Shown here: one piece after another, positions 37,898 through 46,518 of the stretch
Numbering within the stretch: the stretch's first letter is position 1
Layout of the letters: each line of letters starts with the position of its first letter
DNA from: Erythrobacter sp. F6033
GTDB lineage: Bacteria; Pseudomonadota; Alphaproteobacteria; Sphingomonadales; Sphingomonadaceae
Direction of reading: 5' to 3'
DNA: 64,000 nucleotides
NCBI RefSeq assembly: GCF_023016005.1
Contig: NZ_JALKAZ010000002.1
Location: forward strand, 62,001 to 126,000
Position numbers and translations under genes: made by a program
Notes under the pieces: model-generated
The model's database searches: none
The model's input: only the letters and a program-made list of their open reading frames with translations
Told to the model about the DNA's origin: nothing

Positions 37898-38155
37898 TTA
37901 GGCCGCGGCGGCGCGTTCTCGGGTCACGATGGCGGTGATTTCGTCGAGCAGCGCAAGGCGGGTGCGCTTGAGCTCTTCGGTGCGCTCGTCACTGGCAGCC
38001 TCGGTCTGAGCCTCGATCCGGTGCACCTGACGATTGATCGCATGATACTCGTCGGCGAGCTTCGCATAATGCGCATTGTCACGCTTAAGCCGCGTCAACA
38101 GATCGCGATCCCGCTTGAAAATTTCGGTGAGTTCGTTGGGTGTGTGGGCCGACAT
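37898..38155 (-). CDS. YdcH family protein (DUF465)
   Basis: 85 residues, a helical coiled-coil protein: TEIFKRDRDLLTRLKRDNAHYAKLADEYHAINRQVHRIE followed by ELKRTRLALLDEI. This is the DUF465/YdcH pattern, widespread in proteobacteria and without a known function. Confidence 0.88.
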   Translation of the reverse strand: MSAHTPNELTEIFKRDRDLLTRLKRDNAHYAKLADEYHAINRQVHRIEAQTEAASDERTEELKRTRLALLDEITAIVTRERAAAA

Positions 38156-38282
38156 TGGGGGCTCTCCTTACCTAGTGTGTGAGGAGGGTATGGACGGCGG
38201 GGTGGTGCGTGTCTTTGATGTGGGTCAATTGAGGAGACTAGCCCAAATTTGAGGGCACAGTCATTGCCCTTACGGCGAAGTC

Positions 38283-39257
38283 CTAAAATGGAATACCAAG
38301 ATAGTCGACAGCCTCATATAACTGCTTATCGAGCTCTCCTGACGTCTCGTACCCGAACTTGTCATATAACTTGAGAAAGAATTCCTTTACGTCCTCGTCT
38401 TCCGAAATCCAGTTTATCTGCTCATTCTCAATCATAGCTTGAAACAAGCGGACAGCATCTTCGAGAGTGAGATCATCGAAAATCCCCTGAAGCTTTTCGA
38501 CATAGGTGTGAGTTGTCGAAAAGCTCCTAGTTTTGGCCAAGCGACTTACCCATTCAGTTCGGAATACATCGCTTGGCAATTTGATCTCTGGGAAGTGCTT
38601 CTTCGCGAATTCGCCAAGACTTCTATATATGAACAAATCCGCACTCTTCTCGTCATGCCACTCATTCACCAGAGCCCTGTCTGGCAGATCTTTGTCGAGC
38701 TTCGAGAAGAAGTCTCCGTCCTGAGTGATGATGTGTAAGTCAGAATTTGTTGCGGCTTGATCTAAAAGCATTTCCCAATTTAGTTGGTCGCCTAGGCTAT
38801 CACGCTTTCCAGGTGGATCGCCAAAGTCGCGTCGATCACGTGCTGCCATGAAATCGTGATCATCAGCAACAAGTAACTCCGAAACAAGCTCAAGCTGATT
38901 GACCAGATCATCTGCAGGTAAAGAGTTCGAATCAATGTAAGCGTCCAACTTTTCTCTCAAAGAGGACTTTGCCGCTGTAAGCGCTTTCGCGGCCTCATAG
39001 ACGGCTACTGTCTCGTCAAAATTGGCAGCGAAACGGGGTATCTCAGGTGATGAGAAAGATTTCTCAAAGCGCCCCAGAGCACGGCTTACTTCAGCATCGC
39101 GATTACGCGCGATCTCTCTTTTGACTTGATCAGTTAGAAAGAGCTTAATTTTCTTGGCTTCACAAAGAGCTCTGAACTTCTCTAGTTCGTCAAGGGCATC
39201 TGTAGAGTAGGCGAAAAATCGGAGATAAATGTTCGCATCAATAAACACCTGCAACAT
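38283..39257 (-). CDS. PIN-domain protein (DUF4935-like), probable nuclease
   Basis: 324 residues. The N terminus VFIDANIYLRFFA carries the first PIN acidic residue; TDQVKREIARNR the second (Glu), and LHIITQDGDFF the third and fourth (Asp) near residue 180, giving a complete-looking metal site. The C-terminal ~120 residues are helical and of unknown role. PIN domains are usually RNA-cleaving. The gene is plainly AT-richer than its neighbours. It begins 13 bp after a small winged-helix gene, with which it probably forms a two-gene unit. Confidence 0.78.
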   Translation of the reverse strand: MLQVFIDANIYLRFFAYSTDALDELEKFRALCEAKKIKLFLTDQVKREIARNRDAEVSRALGRFEKSFSSPEIPRFAANFDETVAVYEAAKALTAAKSSLREKLDAYIDSNSLPADDLVNQLELVSELLVADDHDFMAARDRRDFGDPPGKRDSLGDQLNWEMLLDQAATNSDLHIITQDGDFFSKLDKDLPDRALVNEWHDEKSADLFIYRSLGEFAKKHFPEIKLPSDVFRTEWVSRLAKTRSFSTTHTYVEKLQGIFDDLTLEDAVRLFQAMIENEQINWISEDEDVKEFFLKLYDKFGYETSGELDKQLYEAVDYLGIPF

Positions 39258-39270
39258 TGTCTTTAGGGCC

Positions 39271-39504
39271 CTAAATTATCTGCCATACGCCGCGCGGCGG
39301 TCCCTTTTTTATTCTCTTCTCTTTGACAAGTAAATCACTAGCCCAGCGGAGCTCATACTGCCAAGTGTAGAAATACTTACCAGACGCCCTAATTTTCGTT
39401 TCGTAGTTATCCCATACGAACTTGCAAACCTCGGCAATTGTTGCCTTACCTTTGCCTGCCCGAAGCGCCTGCAAGATTGGGTCTTTTAGGTCCTCACGGA
39501 TCAA
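39271..39504 (-). CDS. Small winged-helix protein, Mrr N-terminal-like
   Basis: 77 residues from a TTG at 39504, placed by GGAG seven bases upstream, right after the nrdB stop (39509); longer starts would run into nrdB. The sequence DPILQALRAGKGKATIAEVCKFV...YFYTWQYELRWASDLLVKEKRIKKGPPRGVWQI has the helix, paired-basic and GVW.I ending of the Mrr N-terminal winged helix of restriction systems, but no nuclease domain follows. Instead the adjacent PIN gene may supply the nuclease. A DNA- or RNA-binding partner or antitoxin is likely (inference). Confidence 0.6.
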   Translation of the reverse strand: MIREDLKDPILQALRAGKGKATIAEVCKFVWDNYETKIRASGKYFYTWQYELRWASDLLVKEKRIKKGPPRGVWQII

Positions 39505-39508
39505 AGCC

Positions 39509-40558
39509 TCACTCCGCCGCTTCAACCTCGCCAAACATATCCGGACCTTCATCCGCCGCTTCTTCTTCGTTGGCGGCTTTGGCGTTCTGGCGGTTGTCGA
39601 AGCTGTTCCACACGGTGTTCCAGTCGCCGGTGGTGGCGCCTTTGGAATATTCGGTGGCGCGCGTTTCGAAGAAGTTGGCGTGCTCCACACCGTTCAGCAG
39701 CGGGGTCAGCCATGGCAGCGGGTGCTCTTCGATCAGATAGATCGGCTGCAGCTTCAACTGCTTCAAACGCCAATCGGCGATGTAGCGGATGTATTTCTTG
39801 ATATCGGTCGGGGTCATCCCTTCGACCGGGCCCATTTCAAAGGCGAGGTCGATAAAGGCGTCTTCGAGGCGGACGGTTTTCTGGCAGATATCGATGATAT
39901 CTTCCTTCACCGCCTTGGTCAGACAGTCCCGCTCTTCGCAGAAGGTGTGGAACATCTTGATGATGCCTTCGCAGTGGAGGCTTTCATCGCGGACCGACCA
40001 GCTGACGATCTGCCCCATGCCCTTCATCTTGTTGAAGCGCGGGAAGTTCATCAGCATGGCGAAGGATGCGAACAGCTGAAGCCCTTCGGTAAAGCCGCCG
40101 AACATGGCGAGCGTGCGGGCGATATCCTCATCCGTGTCGACGCTGAATTCGTGCATGTAATTGTGCTTGTCGGCCATTTCCTCATATTCGAGGAACGCGC
40201 TGTATTCGCTTTCCGGCATACCGATCGTGTCGAGCAGGTGCGAATAGGCCGCGATATGCACGGTTTCCATATTGGAAAACGCTGCCAGCATCATCTTGAT
40301 CTCGGTCGGCTTGAACACGCGGCCATATTTGTCGTGGTAGCAATCCTGCACTTCGACATCGGCCTGCGTGAAGAAGCGGAAGATTTGCGTGAGCAGGTTG
40401 CGCTCATGCTCGGTGATGTTCTGCGCCCAATCGCGGCAGTCCTCACCCAAGGGCACTTCTTCGGGCATCCAGTGGATCTGTTGCTGACGTTTCCAGAAGT
40501 CGTAAGCCCACGGATATTCGAACGGCTTGTAGGTAGAGCGAGCTTCGAGCAACGACAT
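39509..40558 (-). CDS. nrdB: Ribonucleoside-diphosphate reductase class Ia, beta subunit
   Basis: 349 residues from the ATG at 40558, preceded by AAGGAT; further upstream starts are less suitable. R2 features: DVEVQDCYHDKYGRV, METVHIAAYSHLLD (Glu, His and the radical Tyr), and SVRDESLHCEG (iron ligands). It provides the tyrosyl-radical/di-iron cofactor for NrdA. The C-terminal tail (EEEAADEGPDMFGEVEAAE) is the part expected to dock into the alpha subunit. Unusually, nrdA is 2.2 kb upstream with two other genes between. Confidence 0.94.
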   Translation of the reverse strand: MSLLEARSTYKPFEYPWAYDFWKRQQQIHWMPEEVPLGEDCRDWAQNITEHERNLLTQIFRFFTQADVEVQDCYHDKYGRVFKPTEIKMMLAAFSNMETVHIAAYSHLLDTIGMPESEYSAFLEYEEMADKHNYMHEFSVDTDEDIARTLAMFGGFTEGLQLFASFAMLMNFPRFNKMKGMGQIVSWSVRDESLHCEGIIKMFHTFCEERDCLTKAVKEDIIDICQKTVRLEDAFIDLAFEMGPVEGMTPTDIKKYIRYIADWRLKQLKLQPIYLIEEHPLPWLTPLLNGVEHANFFETRATEYSKGATTGDWNTVWNSFDNRQNAKAANEEEAADEGPDMFGEVEAAE

Positions 40559-40799
40559 GTTGTGCATCCTTGGTTTGTGTTCAGCTACCCATATAGGGAA
40601 ACAGAGCAACGAATCGAAGGCAAGCAGGGATGATTCGGCGGGGATAAACCGTGTATTTTCTGAGTCGAATGGCGGGCGCCCGATTGGGTGATGCAAAGCG
40701 CGCATGAAACCAAGGGGTTGCGGGTTGCATTGCGCGCATGTGGCGAAATGCGCGGTTAGGCTAACGGCCCGTTAAACAAACACGCCTATCACCAGCAGC

Positions 40800-42140
40800 G
40801 TGGGTGTAGAGGGCTCTTTCATACCGGCCGCAGTGGTGGCCGAATATCCGGCATTCTCTCAGCAGGAGTGCGCAGCGGACAGGATCGACGCATCCGCAAT
40901 CGAAGAGCTCAGTGTTTCAGCCGATCAAACCGGGCGCTGGCCGCCAAAGGTTCGCGATCTTTACCGCGAAGAGATTGAGGCCCGCGTCTACCGCGAGCAT
41001 CACTTTCTCTTCATGCTCGGCTTTATCACGTGCCTCGCGACGATTGGCATCGACGCGCTGATCAACCCGGCCATGGCCAAAGAAGGCGCAATTTTACGGG
41101 TCCTGCTCATCGGGCCGGTCACATTGCTGGCAATGTTCGCTGCGAGCAAACGCTGGACGCAGGTGGTTTTGGCCTGCGTTATCATCTCTCCGGTCACATT
41201 CGCCGGCATAATCACTTACCTCGCGTTCCAACTGCCCCCTCACTATGCGGCAACCTATTTGACGGCGACGACGCTCATTATCGGGCTCGCGAATATCGTG
41301 CTGCCGCTTTCCATGCGCGGCCTGCTGGTGTTTGATTTTGCATTTATCGGGACCGTCCTGACTGTGCTGGCATTGGGGCCGGACAGTGCGTTGATTGATC
41401 GCGCCCATTATCTGTTGCTGTTGAGCGTTGTGGCGTCAGGCACATTGCCATTGGCGGCCCGGATCGAGCAGTTGCGCCGGCGCAATTTCCTGCTGAACCT
41501 TCACACCCAATTTTCGGCGAGCGAGCTGCGCGATGCCAACCGCAAACTGCGCGATCTTTCCGAGCGCGATCCGTTGACCGGCGCCCTAAACCGGCGCGGT
41601 CTTGCGCGTATTTTTGACGAACGCCTGACGTCGGCGTCGGCGTCGGCGCAGGCTGGCACGAACGGCGTGCGCGCGGCAATGATTATGGTCGATATCGATC
41701 ACTTCAAACACTTCAATGATACCCATGGGCATCTTGCCGGTGATACGTGCCTGACGATGGTGGCGCAGGCCCTGCATTCGGTCATCGGTGAAGAGCGCTA
41801 TGTTGTTGCACGCTATGGCGGTGAGGAGTTTATCGTTGCTCTTTGCGAAAGCTATTCGGGTCACGCCAGCGACCTCGCCGAAGACATCCGCAAAAGGATT
41901 GCTGCCCTGCTAGTTCCAGTTGGGGGCGAGCATGGCCCTAGCGGGCGCTCGCTCGTCACGGCGTCCCTCGGTGTGGGACTTGGCGCGAACCTGATCGTCC
42001 CGGTCGCATACGGGGATTGCGAATTCATTCGCGAAGAATTGATCGAGATGGCCGACGCAGCTCTCTACAGCGCGAAGAATTCGGGCCGGAACCGGGTTGA
42101 ATTGGTCGGACGCGCCGATCCGATTGCTCACTCGGCCTAA
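40800..42140 (+). CDS. Diguanylate cyclase (GGDEF) with membrane-integrated sensor
   Basis: 446 residues from a GTG at 40800. The N-terminal half has about six transmembrane segments (residues 70-230). A linker helix (RDANRKLRDLSERDPLTGALNRRG) leads to the GGDEF domain with IMVDIDHFKHFNDTHGHLAGD and the active-site RYGGEEF. The inhibitory RxxD I-site before GGEEF is absent, so product feedback is probably lacking. It makes cyclic-di-GMP at the inner membrane. The convergent PilZ gene next door could encode a matching effector. Confidence 0.92.
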   Translation: MGVEGSFIPAAVVAEYPAFSQQECAADRIDASAIEELSVSADQTGRWPPKVRDLYREEIEARVYREHHFLFMLGFITCLATIGIDALINPAMAKEGAILRVLLIGPVTLLAMFAASKRWTQVVLACVIISPVTFAGIITYLAFQLPPHYAATYLTATTLIIGLANIVLPLSMRGLLVFDFAFIGTVLTVLALGPDSALIDRAHYLLLLSVVASGTLPLAARIEQLRRRNFLLNLHTQFSASELRDANRKLRDLSERDPLTGALNRRGLARIFDERLTSASASAQAGTNGVRAAMIMVDIDHFKHFNDTHGHLAGDTCLTMVAQALHSVIGEERYVVARYGGEEFIVALCESYSGHASDLAEDIRKRIAALLVPVGGEHGPSGRSLVTASLGVGLGANLIVPVAYGDCEFIREELIEMADAALYSAKNSGRNRVELVGRADPIAHSA

Positions 42141-42269
42141 CGGCAAAAGTTACTCGGCAAGCAAACGGCGTTCGCTGCATGGCCTGTAAGGCGCACGCAT
42201 TTCGCAAGCGATTATGACATGGAGTTGTTGGTGAGCGGCGATTTGCTCAGCCGCCGATAAAAACCGAGC

Positions 42270-42629
42270 TCAACAGAACCGGTTCGGCAGGCTCTTACCC
42301 ATCGGTTCGAATTCGCCCGGCGTCATATCTTTCGAAAGATCGGGAACGTGACCATCCAAAGTCTGCTCAATCACCTCTTCGCTGAGCGGCGTAACAAAGG
42401 TCACACCAATGTCGCCGCCGTCGCTCCATTTGATCTTGGCGCGATGCGGACCTGAGCTTCCGACGAAAATTTGCAGAGGCGTGCCAGGCGTGAATTTGCC
42501 CGGACCAGGTGCAAACCGGCAACCTCCGGTCGAAAGGTCAATCAATGTCACGTCGACCGGCGAACCGAGACCGGTGAAATATCGGCCCGGCAGGGAAACG
42601 GTTTTGCGCGAGGTTTGACGTGTTTGCAT
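42270..42629 (-). CDS. PilZ-domain protein (c-di-GMP receptor)
   Basis: 119 residues. The N-terminal RQTSR fits the RxxxR motif and DLSTGG the D/NxSxxG motif, the two c-di-GMP contacts. The rest is a short beta barrel (IKWSDGGDIGVTFVTPLSEEVIEQTL) and a polar tail. A single-domain PilZ protein usually acts by binding a partner once loaded with c-di-GMP. It lies between the diguanylate cyclase and nrdA. Confidence 0.9.
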   Translation of the reverse strand: MQTRQTSRKTVSLPGRYFTGLGSPVDVTLIDLSTGGCRFAPGPGKFTPGTPLQIFVGSSGPHRAKIKWSDGGDIGVTFVTPLSEEVIEQTLDGHVPDLSKDMTPGEFEPMGKSLPNRFC

Positions 42630-42690
42630 AACGCGCGCTGCGTAACAGAGGTTTGCTTAACGTTACGTAAAACCAGCCTCCGAAGGCTCT

Positions 42691-42729
42691 CAAAAGAAAA
42701 CCCCCACGAAGCATCGGCCTCGCGGGGGT
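42691..42729 (-). terminator. Terminator of nrdA
   Basis: Read on the minus strand, ACCCCCGCGA (42729-42720) pairs with TCGTGGGGGT (42709-42700) with one mismatch, followed by TTTCTTTTG. It lies 21 bp past the nrdA stop. Confidence 0.85.
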
Positions 42730-42749
42730 CAATCTTTGAAATCAGACTG

Positions 42750-44780
42750 TTACTGACAGCTGAGGCATTCCTCATAATCGGTCTGCTCTGCGGCCAGTTC
42801 AAATTTGGCTGCATCGGCGGTGTTATCCGCTTCGACGCCGCCGGCAAAGCCCGCGCGCTGAACCGATTTCGACCGGAGATAATACAGCGATTTGATGCCT
42901 TTTTCCCAAGCCTGGAAGTGCAGCATCATCAGATCCCACTTATCGACATCCGCCGGGATAAACAGGTTCAGCGACTGCGCCTGATCGACATAAGGCGAAC
43001 GGTCAGCAGCGAATTCGAGCAGCCAGCGCTGATCGATTTCAAAGCTGGTTTTGAAGCTCGCCTTTTCTTCCTCGCTCAGGAAGTCGAGATGCTGAACCGA
43101 ACCGCCTTTTTCGAGGATCGAGTTCCAGACATTGGTCGAGTTCTTGCTCTTCTTGTCGAGAATCTTCTCAAGATACGGGTTCTTCACGATGAAGCTGCCC
43201 GACAGGGTTTTGTGGGTGTAGATGTTCGCTGGGATCGGCTCGATGCAAGCGGACGTACCGCCGCAAATGATCGAGATCGATGCCGTCGGTGCGATCGCCA
43301 TTTTGCAGCTGAAGCGCTCCATCGCGCCCATTTCTGCGGCATCAGGGCACGGTCCGCGTTCCTGAGCGAGCAGCATCGACGCTTCGGATGCTTTCGCCTG
43401 AATATGCTTGAACATTTTCAGGTTCAGCGCCTTTGCCATCGCGCTTTCAAAGCCGAGGCCTTTTTGCTGGAGGAAAGAGTGGAAGCCCATCACGCCGAGA
43501 CCAACCGAACGTTCCCGCTCAGCGGAGTATTTGGCGCGGGCCATCTCGTCCGGCGCGCGATCGATGTAATCCTGCAGGACGTTGTCGAGCATGCGCATCA
43601 CGTCTTCGATGAATTGCTTGTCGCCGTTCCACTCATCCCATTTTTCGAGATTGAGTGAAGACAGGCAGCACACCGCCGTGCGGTCATTGCCAAGGTGATC
43701 GATGCCAGTCGGCAGCGTGATCTCGCTGCACAGGTTCGATGTCGAAACCTTCAGACCCAAATCGCGGTGATGCTTTGGCATCATGCGGTTCACGGTGTCA
43801 TTGAACACGATGTAAGGCTCACCAGTGGCGAGGCGTGTTTCAACGAGTTTCTGGAACAGCGAACGCGCATCGACTGTGCTGCGCACTTCGCCGGTCTTCG
43901 GTGATTTCAGATCGAACTTCGCACCGTCGCGGACAGCTTCCATAAACTCGTCGGTTAGCAACACGCCGTGGTGCAGGTTCAATGCCTTGCGGTTGAAGTC
44001 ACCCGACGGTTTACGGATTTCGAGAAATTCCTCGATTTCAGGGTGGCTGACATCGAGATAGCAAGCCGCCGAACCGCGGCGCAGCGACCCTTGCGAAATC
44101 GCGAGGGTCAGGCTGTCCATGACGCGGACGAATGGAATGATGCCGCTGGTCTTGCCGTTGAGGCCGACAGGCTCACCAATACCGCGAACGTGGCCCCAAT
44201 ATGTGCCGATGCCGCCGCCTTTCGAGGCCAGCCAGACATTCTCGTTCCAGGTGTTCACGATGCCATCGAGGCTGTCGGATACAGAGTTCAGATAGCAGCT
44301 GATCGGCAGACCGCGCGATGTGCCGCCATTCGACAGGACAGGCGTTGCAGGCATGAACCACAGGCGCGAGATGTAATCATAGAGACGCTGGGCGTGTTCC
44401 TGATCATCGGCATAGGCATCCGCAACGCGTGCAAACAGATCCTGGAAATTCTCACCGGGAAGCAGATAGCGATCGATCAGCGTTTCTTTGCCGAATTCGG
44501 TCAGGTTCGCATCGCGCGATTCATCGATTTTGACATCGAACCGGCGATCATTAACCTTCTTGCTATCAGGCTCGGCCGCGCTTTTGGCGGCTTCGCCAAT
44601 GGCACCAGCCAGCGCTTCGCCAGCTTTTGCCGCGATCAGCTCTTCGCTGCCTTTGTCGCTCGTCTTCATGCCTACTGCTTTCGCCTCGGTTTCGGCGCTT
44701 GATGCTGCGCCGTTTTCTGTTTCTGTCACTACGTCGCCCGCGTTTTCATTTGGCACGCTATCGCTCGCTTTAAATTCCAT
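42750..44780 (-). CDS. nrdA: Ribonucleoside-diphosphate reductase class I, alpha subunit
   Basis: 676 residues from the ATG at 44780 (GGGG a few bases upstream); a GTG at 44813 is possible. R1 motifs: active-site cysteine regions NGGTSRGLPISCYLNSV and STSNLCSEITLP, PTASISIICGGTSACIEPIP, and a redox-active C-terminal ECLSCQ. The first ~85 residues are low-complexity and acidic/Ala-rich and lack an ATP-cone, so the usual N-terminal dATP on/off site appears to be missing; NrdB has none either. It reduces ribonucleotides for DNA synthesis. Confidence 0.94.
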   Translation of the reverse strand: MEFKASDSVPNENAGDVVTETENGAASSAETEAKAVGMKTSDKGSEELIAAKAGEALAGAIGEAAKSAAEPDSKKVNDRRFDVKIDESRDANLTEFGKETLIDRYLLPGENFQDLFARVADAYADDQEHAQRLYDYISRLWFMPATPVLSNGGTSRGLPISCYLNSVSDSLDGIVNTWNENVWLASKGGGIGTYWGHVRGIGEPVGLNGKTSGIIPFVRVMDSLTLAISQGSLRRGSAACYLDVSHPEIEEFLEIRKPSGDFNRKALNLHHGVLLTDEFMEAVRDGAKFDLKSPKTGEVRSTVDARSLFQKLVETRLATGEPYIVFNDTVNRMMPKHHRDLGLKVSTSNLCSEITLPTGIDHLGNDRTAVCCLSSLNLEKWDEWNGDKQFIEDVMRMLDNVLQDYIDRAPDEMARAKYSAERERSVGLGVMGFHSFLQQKGLGFESAMAKALNLKMFKHIQAKASEASMLLAQERGPCPDAAEMGAMERFSCKMAIAPTASISIICGGTSACIEPIPANIYTHKTLSGSFIVKNPYLEKILDKKSKNSTNVWNSILEKGGSVQHLDFLSEEEKASFKTSFEIDQRWLLEFAADRSPYVDQAQSLNLFIPADVDKWDLMMLHFQAWEKGIKSLYYLRSKSVQRAGFAGGVEADNTADAAKFELAAEQTDYEECLSCQ

Positions 44781-45436
44781 TACAGCCCCGTTTGTATCCC
44801 CGAATCGGAGCACGTCACCTTCTAGCGAAGAAATGCGTATGTTCCGATTCTGTTCTCTACCGACAGATCAACAGAAAACCCACAGGCTATCCTGTGGTTT
44901 ATCCTCTAATCATCCTATTCGGATCCGCTTCGCCTGCCCCAGAGACTCCGATCCCCTGCGCAAACACCCCAGTTTTCTATATATGGGGTCGATGCGCTGC
45001 GATCACTAGGTATTGTGGGTAAGCAGCCCCGAATAACCACTAGATACTGAATCAGGCGCTCGATTGGCGCAAGAGGGTAAATGTCGATTAACGTAAAATC
45101 GGCCTGAGTTTGGCGGGTGTATTACAATGCTGCAACGCCGCGACGCGGCAGAAATCCTAGGCTTGTCGGCTGCGCAACCCCTAAAAGGAATCTGCGAAAA
45201 AATTTTGGCGGGTAAAAGGCATCAGATGGGCTTGTGAATCATTCGAATCCAAGTGCGCAATATTCGAATCCAGAAGGCTCCCTCGGCGACATCTGAAATA
45301 GCGCAGGCGGAACAACGCTCTGCGAATTTCGCGCCGTTTTGAAGCGTGTCGTGGAGCACCGAAAAGCGGCGCCAATGATTCGCGCCAAAGGCCGCGCGCC
45401 GGGCCGGCACGCGGCGTCAATTCAGCGATGGTTGGA
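44781..45436. other. 656-bp gene-free region upstream of nrdA
   Basis: No convincing coding frame. It holds the nrdA leader, candidate NrdR sites (44975-45051), a CCACAGG-CTAT-CCTGTGG hairpin with 7-bp stem near 44878-44895, and two direct repeats of ATTCGAATCCA at 45241-45251 and 45262-45272. The part from 45300 to 45430 is GC-rich and featureless. Confidence 0.7.
44975..45051 (-). promoter_or_regulatory. Candidate NrdR boxes upstream of nrdA
   Basis: CACTAGGTATTGTG (45004-45017) agrees with the NrdR box CACwATATATwGTG at 12 of 14 positions. A weaker relative, CACTAGATACTGAA, starts at 45038, and TTCTATATATGGGG at 44975 has the box centre only. Start-to-start spacings of 29 and 34 bp are close to, but not, the three helical turns usual for NrdR pairs. 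Confidence 0.42.
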
Positions 45437-46339
45437 TCAGGCGGAAACGCTGACAGACTTGACGTGATCGACGATTTCCTGAGTCACGCGGCCGATCAGC
45501 TCGACCGGGATATCGTGGCCCCATCCCGGAATCGTCACCAGCTTCGCGCCCGGAATATGCGCCGCAGTATCCTGCCCGCCTTCCAGCTTCACCAGCGGAT
45601 CATCCTCGCCGTGCAGCACCAGCGTTGGAGTGGTGACATTCTTCAACCGCTCACGCCGATCGCCATCGTCGATGATCGCCGCAAGCTGGCGCGGGAGGCC
45701 CGGAGGATAGACGCTGCGACGAATCGCCTTCAGCACTTTTTCCTCGCGGCGCTTCGGATCGGCGGGATAGCCTGGGCTGCCGATGCTCTGCTGAACATTG
45801 ATCCCGTGGGCCAGCAGGTCCTGCTCTTCCAATGACGTAAGCGGCGCGATCAGCGCTTCCATCGCCTGCTTGTCCGCCTGCGGCACTTTGGGATTGCCGG
45901 TGGTCGACATGATCGATGTGAGCGAAAGCAGCTTGTCCGCATGGTTGATCCCCATCAGCTGGACGATCATTCCGCCCATTGAAGCGCCAACGACATGCGC
46001 ACGGTCAATCTTCAACGCATCGAGCAAGCCCGCCGCATCGTCCGCCATTTCCGCCAGCGTGTATGGCACCCGCGCGGGGAAACCGATCATCTTGCGCAGT
46101 ACCTGCATTTTGAGACCGGGAGCCTTCGCGCCTTCCATCTTCTGGCTGAGGCCGATGTCGCGGTTGTCGAACCGGATTACGCGGTATCCCTCGCCCACCA
46201 GCGCTTCGACAAATTCGTCCGGCCACAGCACCATCTGAGCACCCAGACCCATAACGAGCAGGATCGGTTCGTGATCCGGGTTTCCGTTATCTTCGTAGAA
46301 CAGCTCGATACCGGTGTTGGGCGTGATGATTGTCGGCAT
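45437..46339 (-). CDS. Alpha/beta hydrolase
   Basis: 300 residues, cytoplasmic. The fold begins ILLVMGLGAQMVLWP (oxyanion region), with nucleophile Ser120 in GASMGG, a LHGEDDPLV acid strand near 245-252 and GWGHDIP histidine near 275. The YRVIRFDNRDIGLSQ segment is typical of the TAP/haloalkane-type lid-bearing hydrolases. Substrate unknown. It may be transcribed after the TonB-like gene upstream, although two hairpins separate them. Confidence 0.88.
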   Translation of the reverse strand: MPTIITPNTGIELFYEDNGNPDHEPILLVMGLGAQMVLWPDEFVEALVGEGYRVIRFDNRDIGLSQKMEGAKAPGLKMQVLRKMIGFPARVPYTLAEMADDAAGLLDALKIDRAHVVGASMGGMIVQLMGINHADKLLSLTSIMSTTGNPKVPQADKQAMEALIAPLTSLEEQDLLAHGINVQQSIGSPGYPADPKRREEKVLKAIRRSVYPPGLPRQLAAIIDDGDRRERLKNVTTPTLVLHGEDDPLVKLEGGQDTAAHIPGAKLVTIPGWGHDIPVELIGRVTQEIVDHVKSVSVSA

Positions 46340-46405
46340 GGTTCAGGCGGCCTCTCTTACAAATACGTTTTGTTTGAAGACGGGTCTGCCGCATTGCCGC
46401 ACGCA

Positions 46406-46490
46406 CCGCAACCCACCTGCCTATTAAGGGACTGGCGACAGATGGGTTGCGGCACCCAGCCCCCGGCGCGAAGCCAAAAAAACGCGCCGG
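46406..46490. terminator. Two stem-loops in the gap between minus-strand genes
   Basis: Arms CCGCAACCCACCTG (46406-46419) and CAGATGGGTTGCGG (46439-46452) pair at 13 of 14 with a 19-base loop. A second perfect 8-bp stem, CCGGCGCG/CGCGCCGG, spans 46463-46490 with an A7 run in its loop. The pair could end or attenuate the transcript from the 46519 gene; there is no ordinary U-tract, so classification as a terminator is tentative. Confidence 0.4.
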
Positions 46491-46518
46491 AGCCCTTTTG
46501 TCAGGCGTAGAGCTCTCC

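Noticed and set aside
44878-45017. Possible DnaA boxes (TGTGGGTAA near 45014, CTGTGGTTTATCC near 44892) suggesting a replication origin
   Set aside because: Only single-mismatch or looser matches, no cluster, no dnaA/dnaN/gidA or parAB genes nearby.
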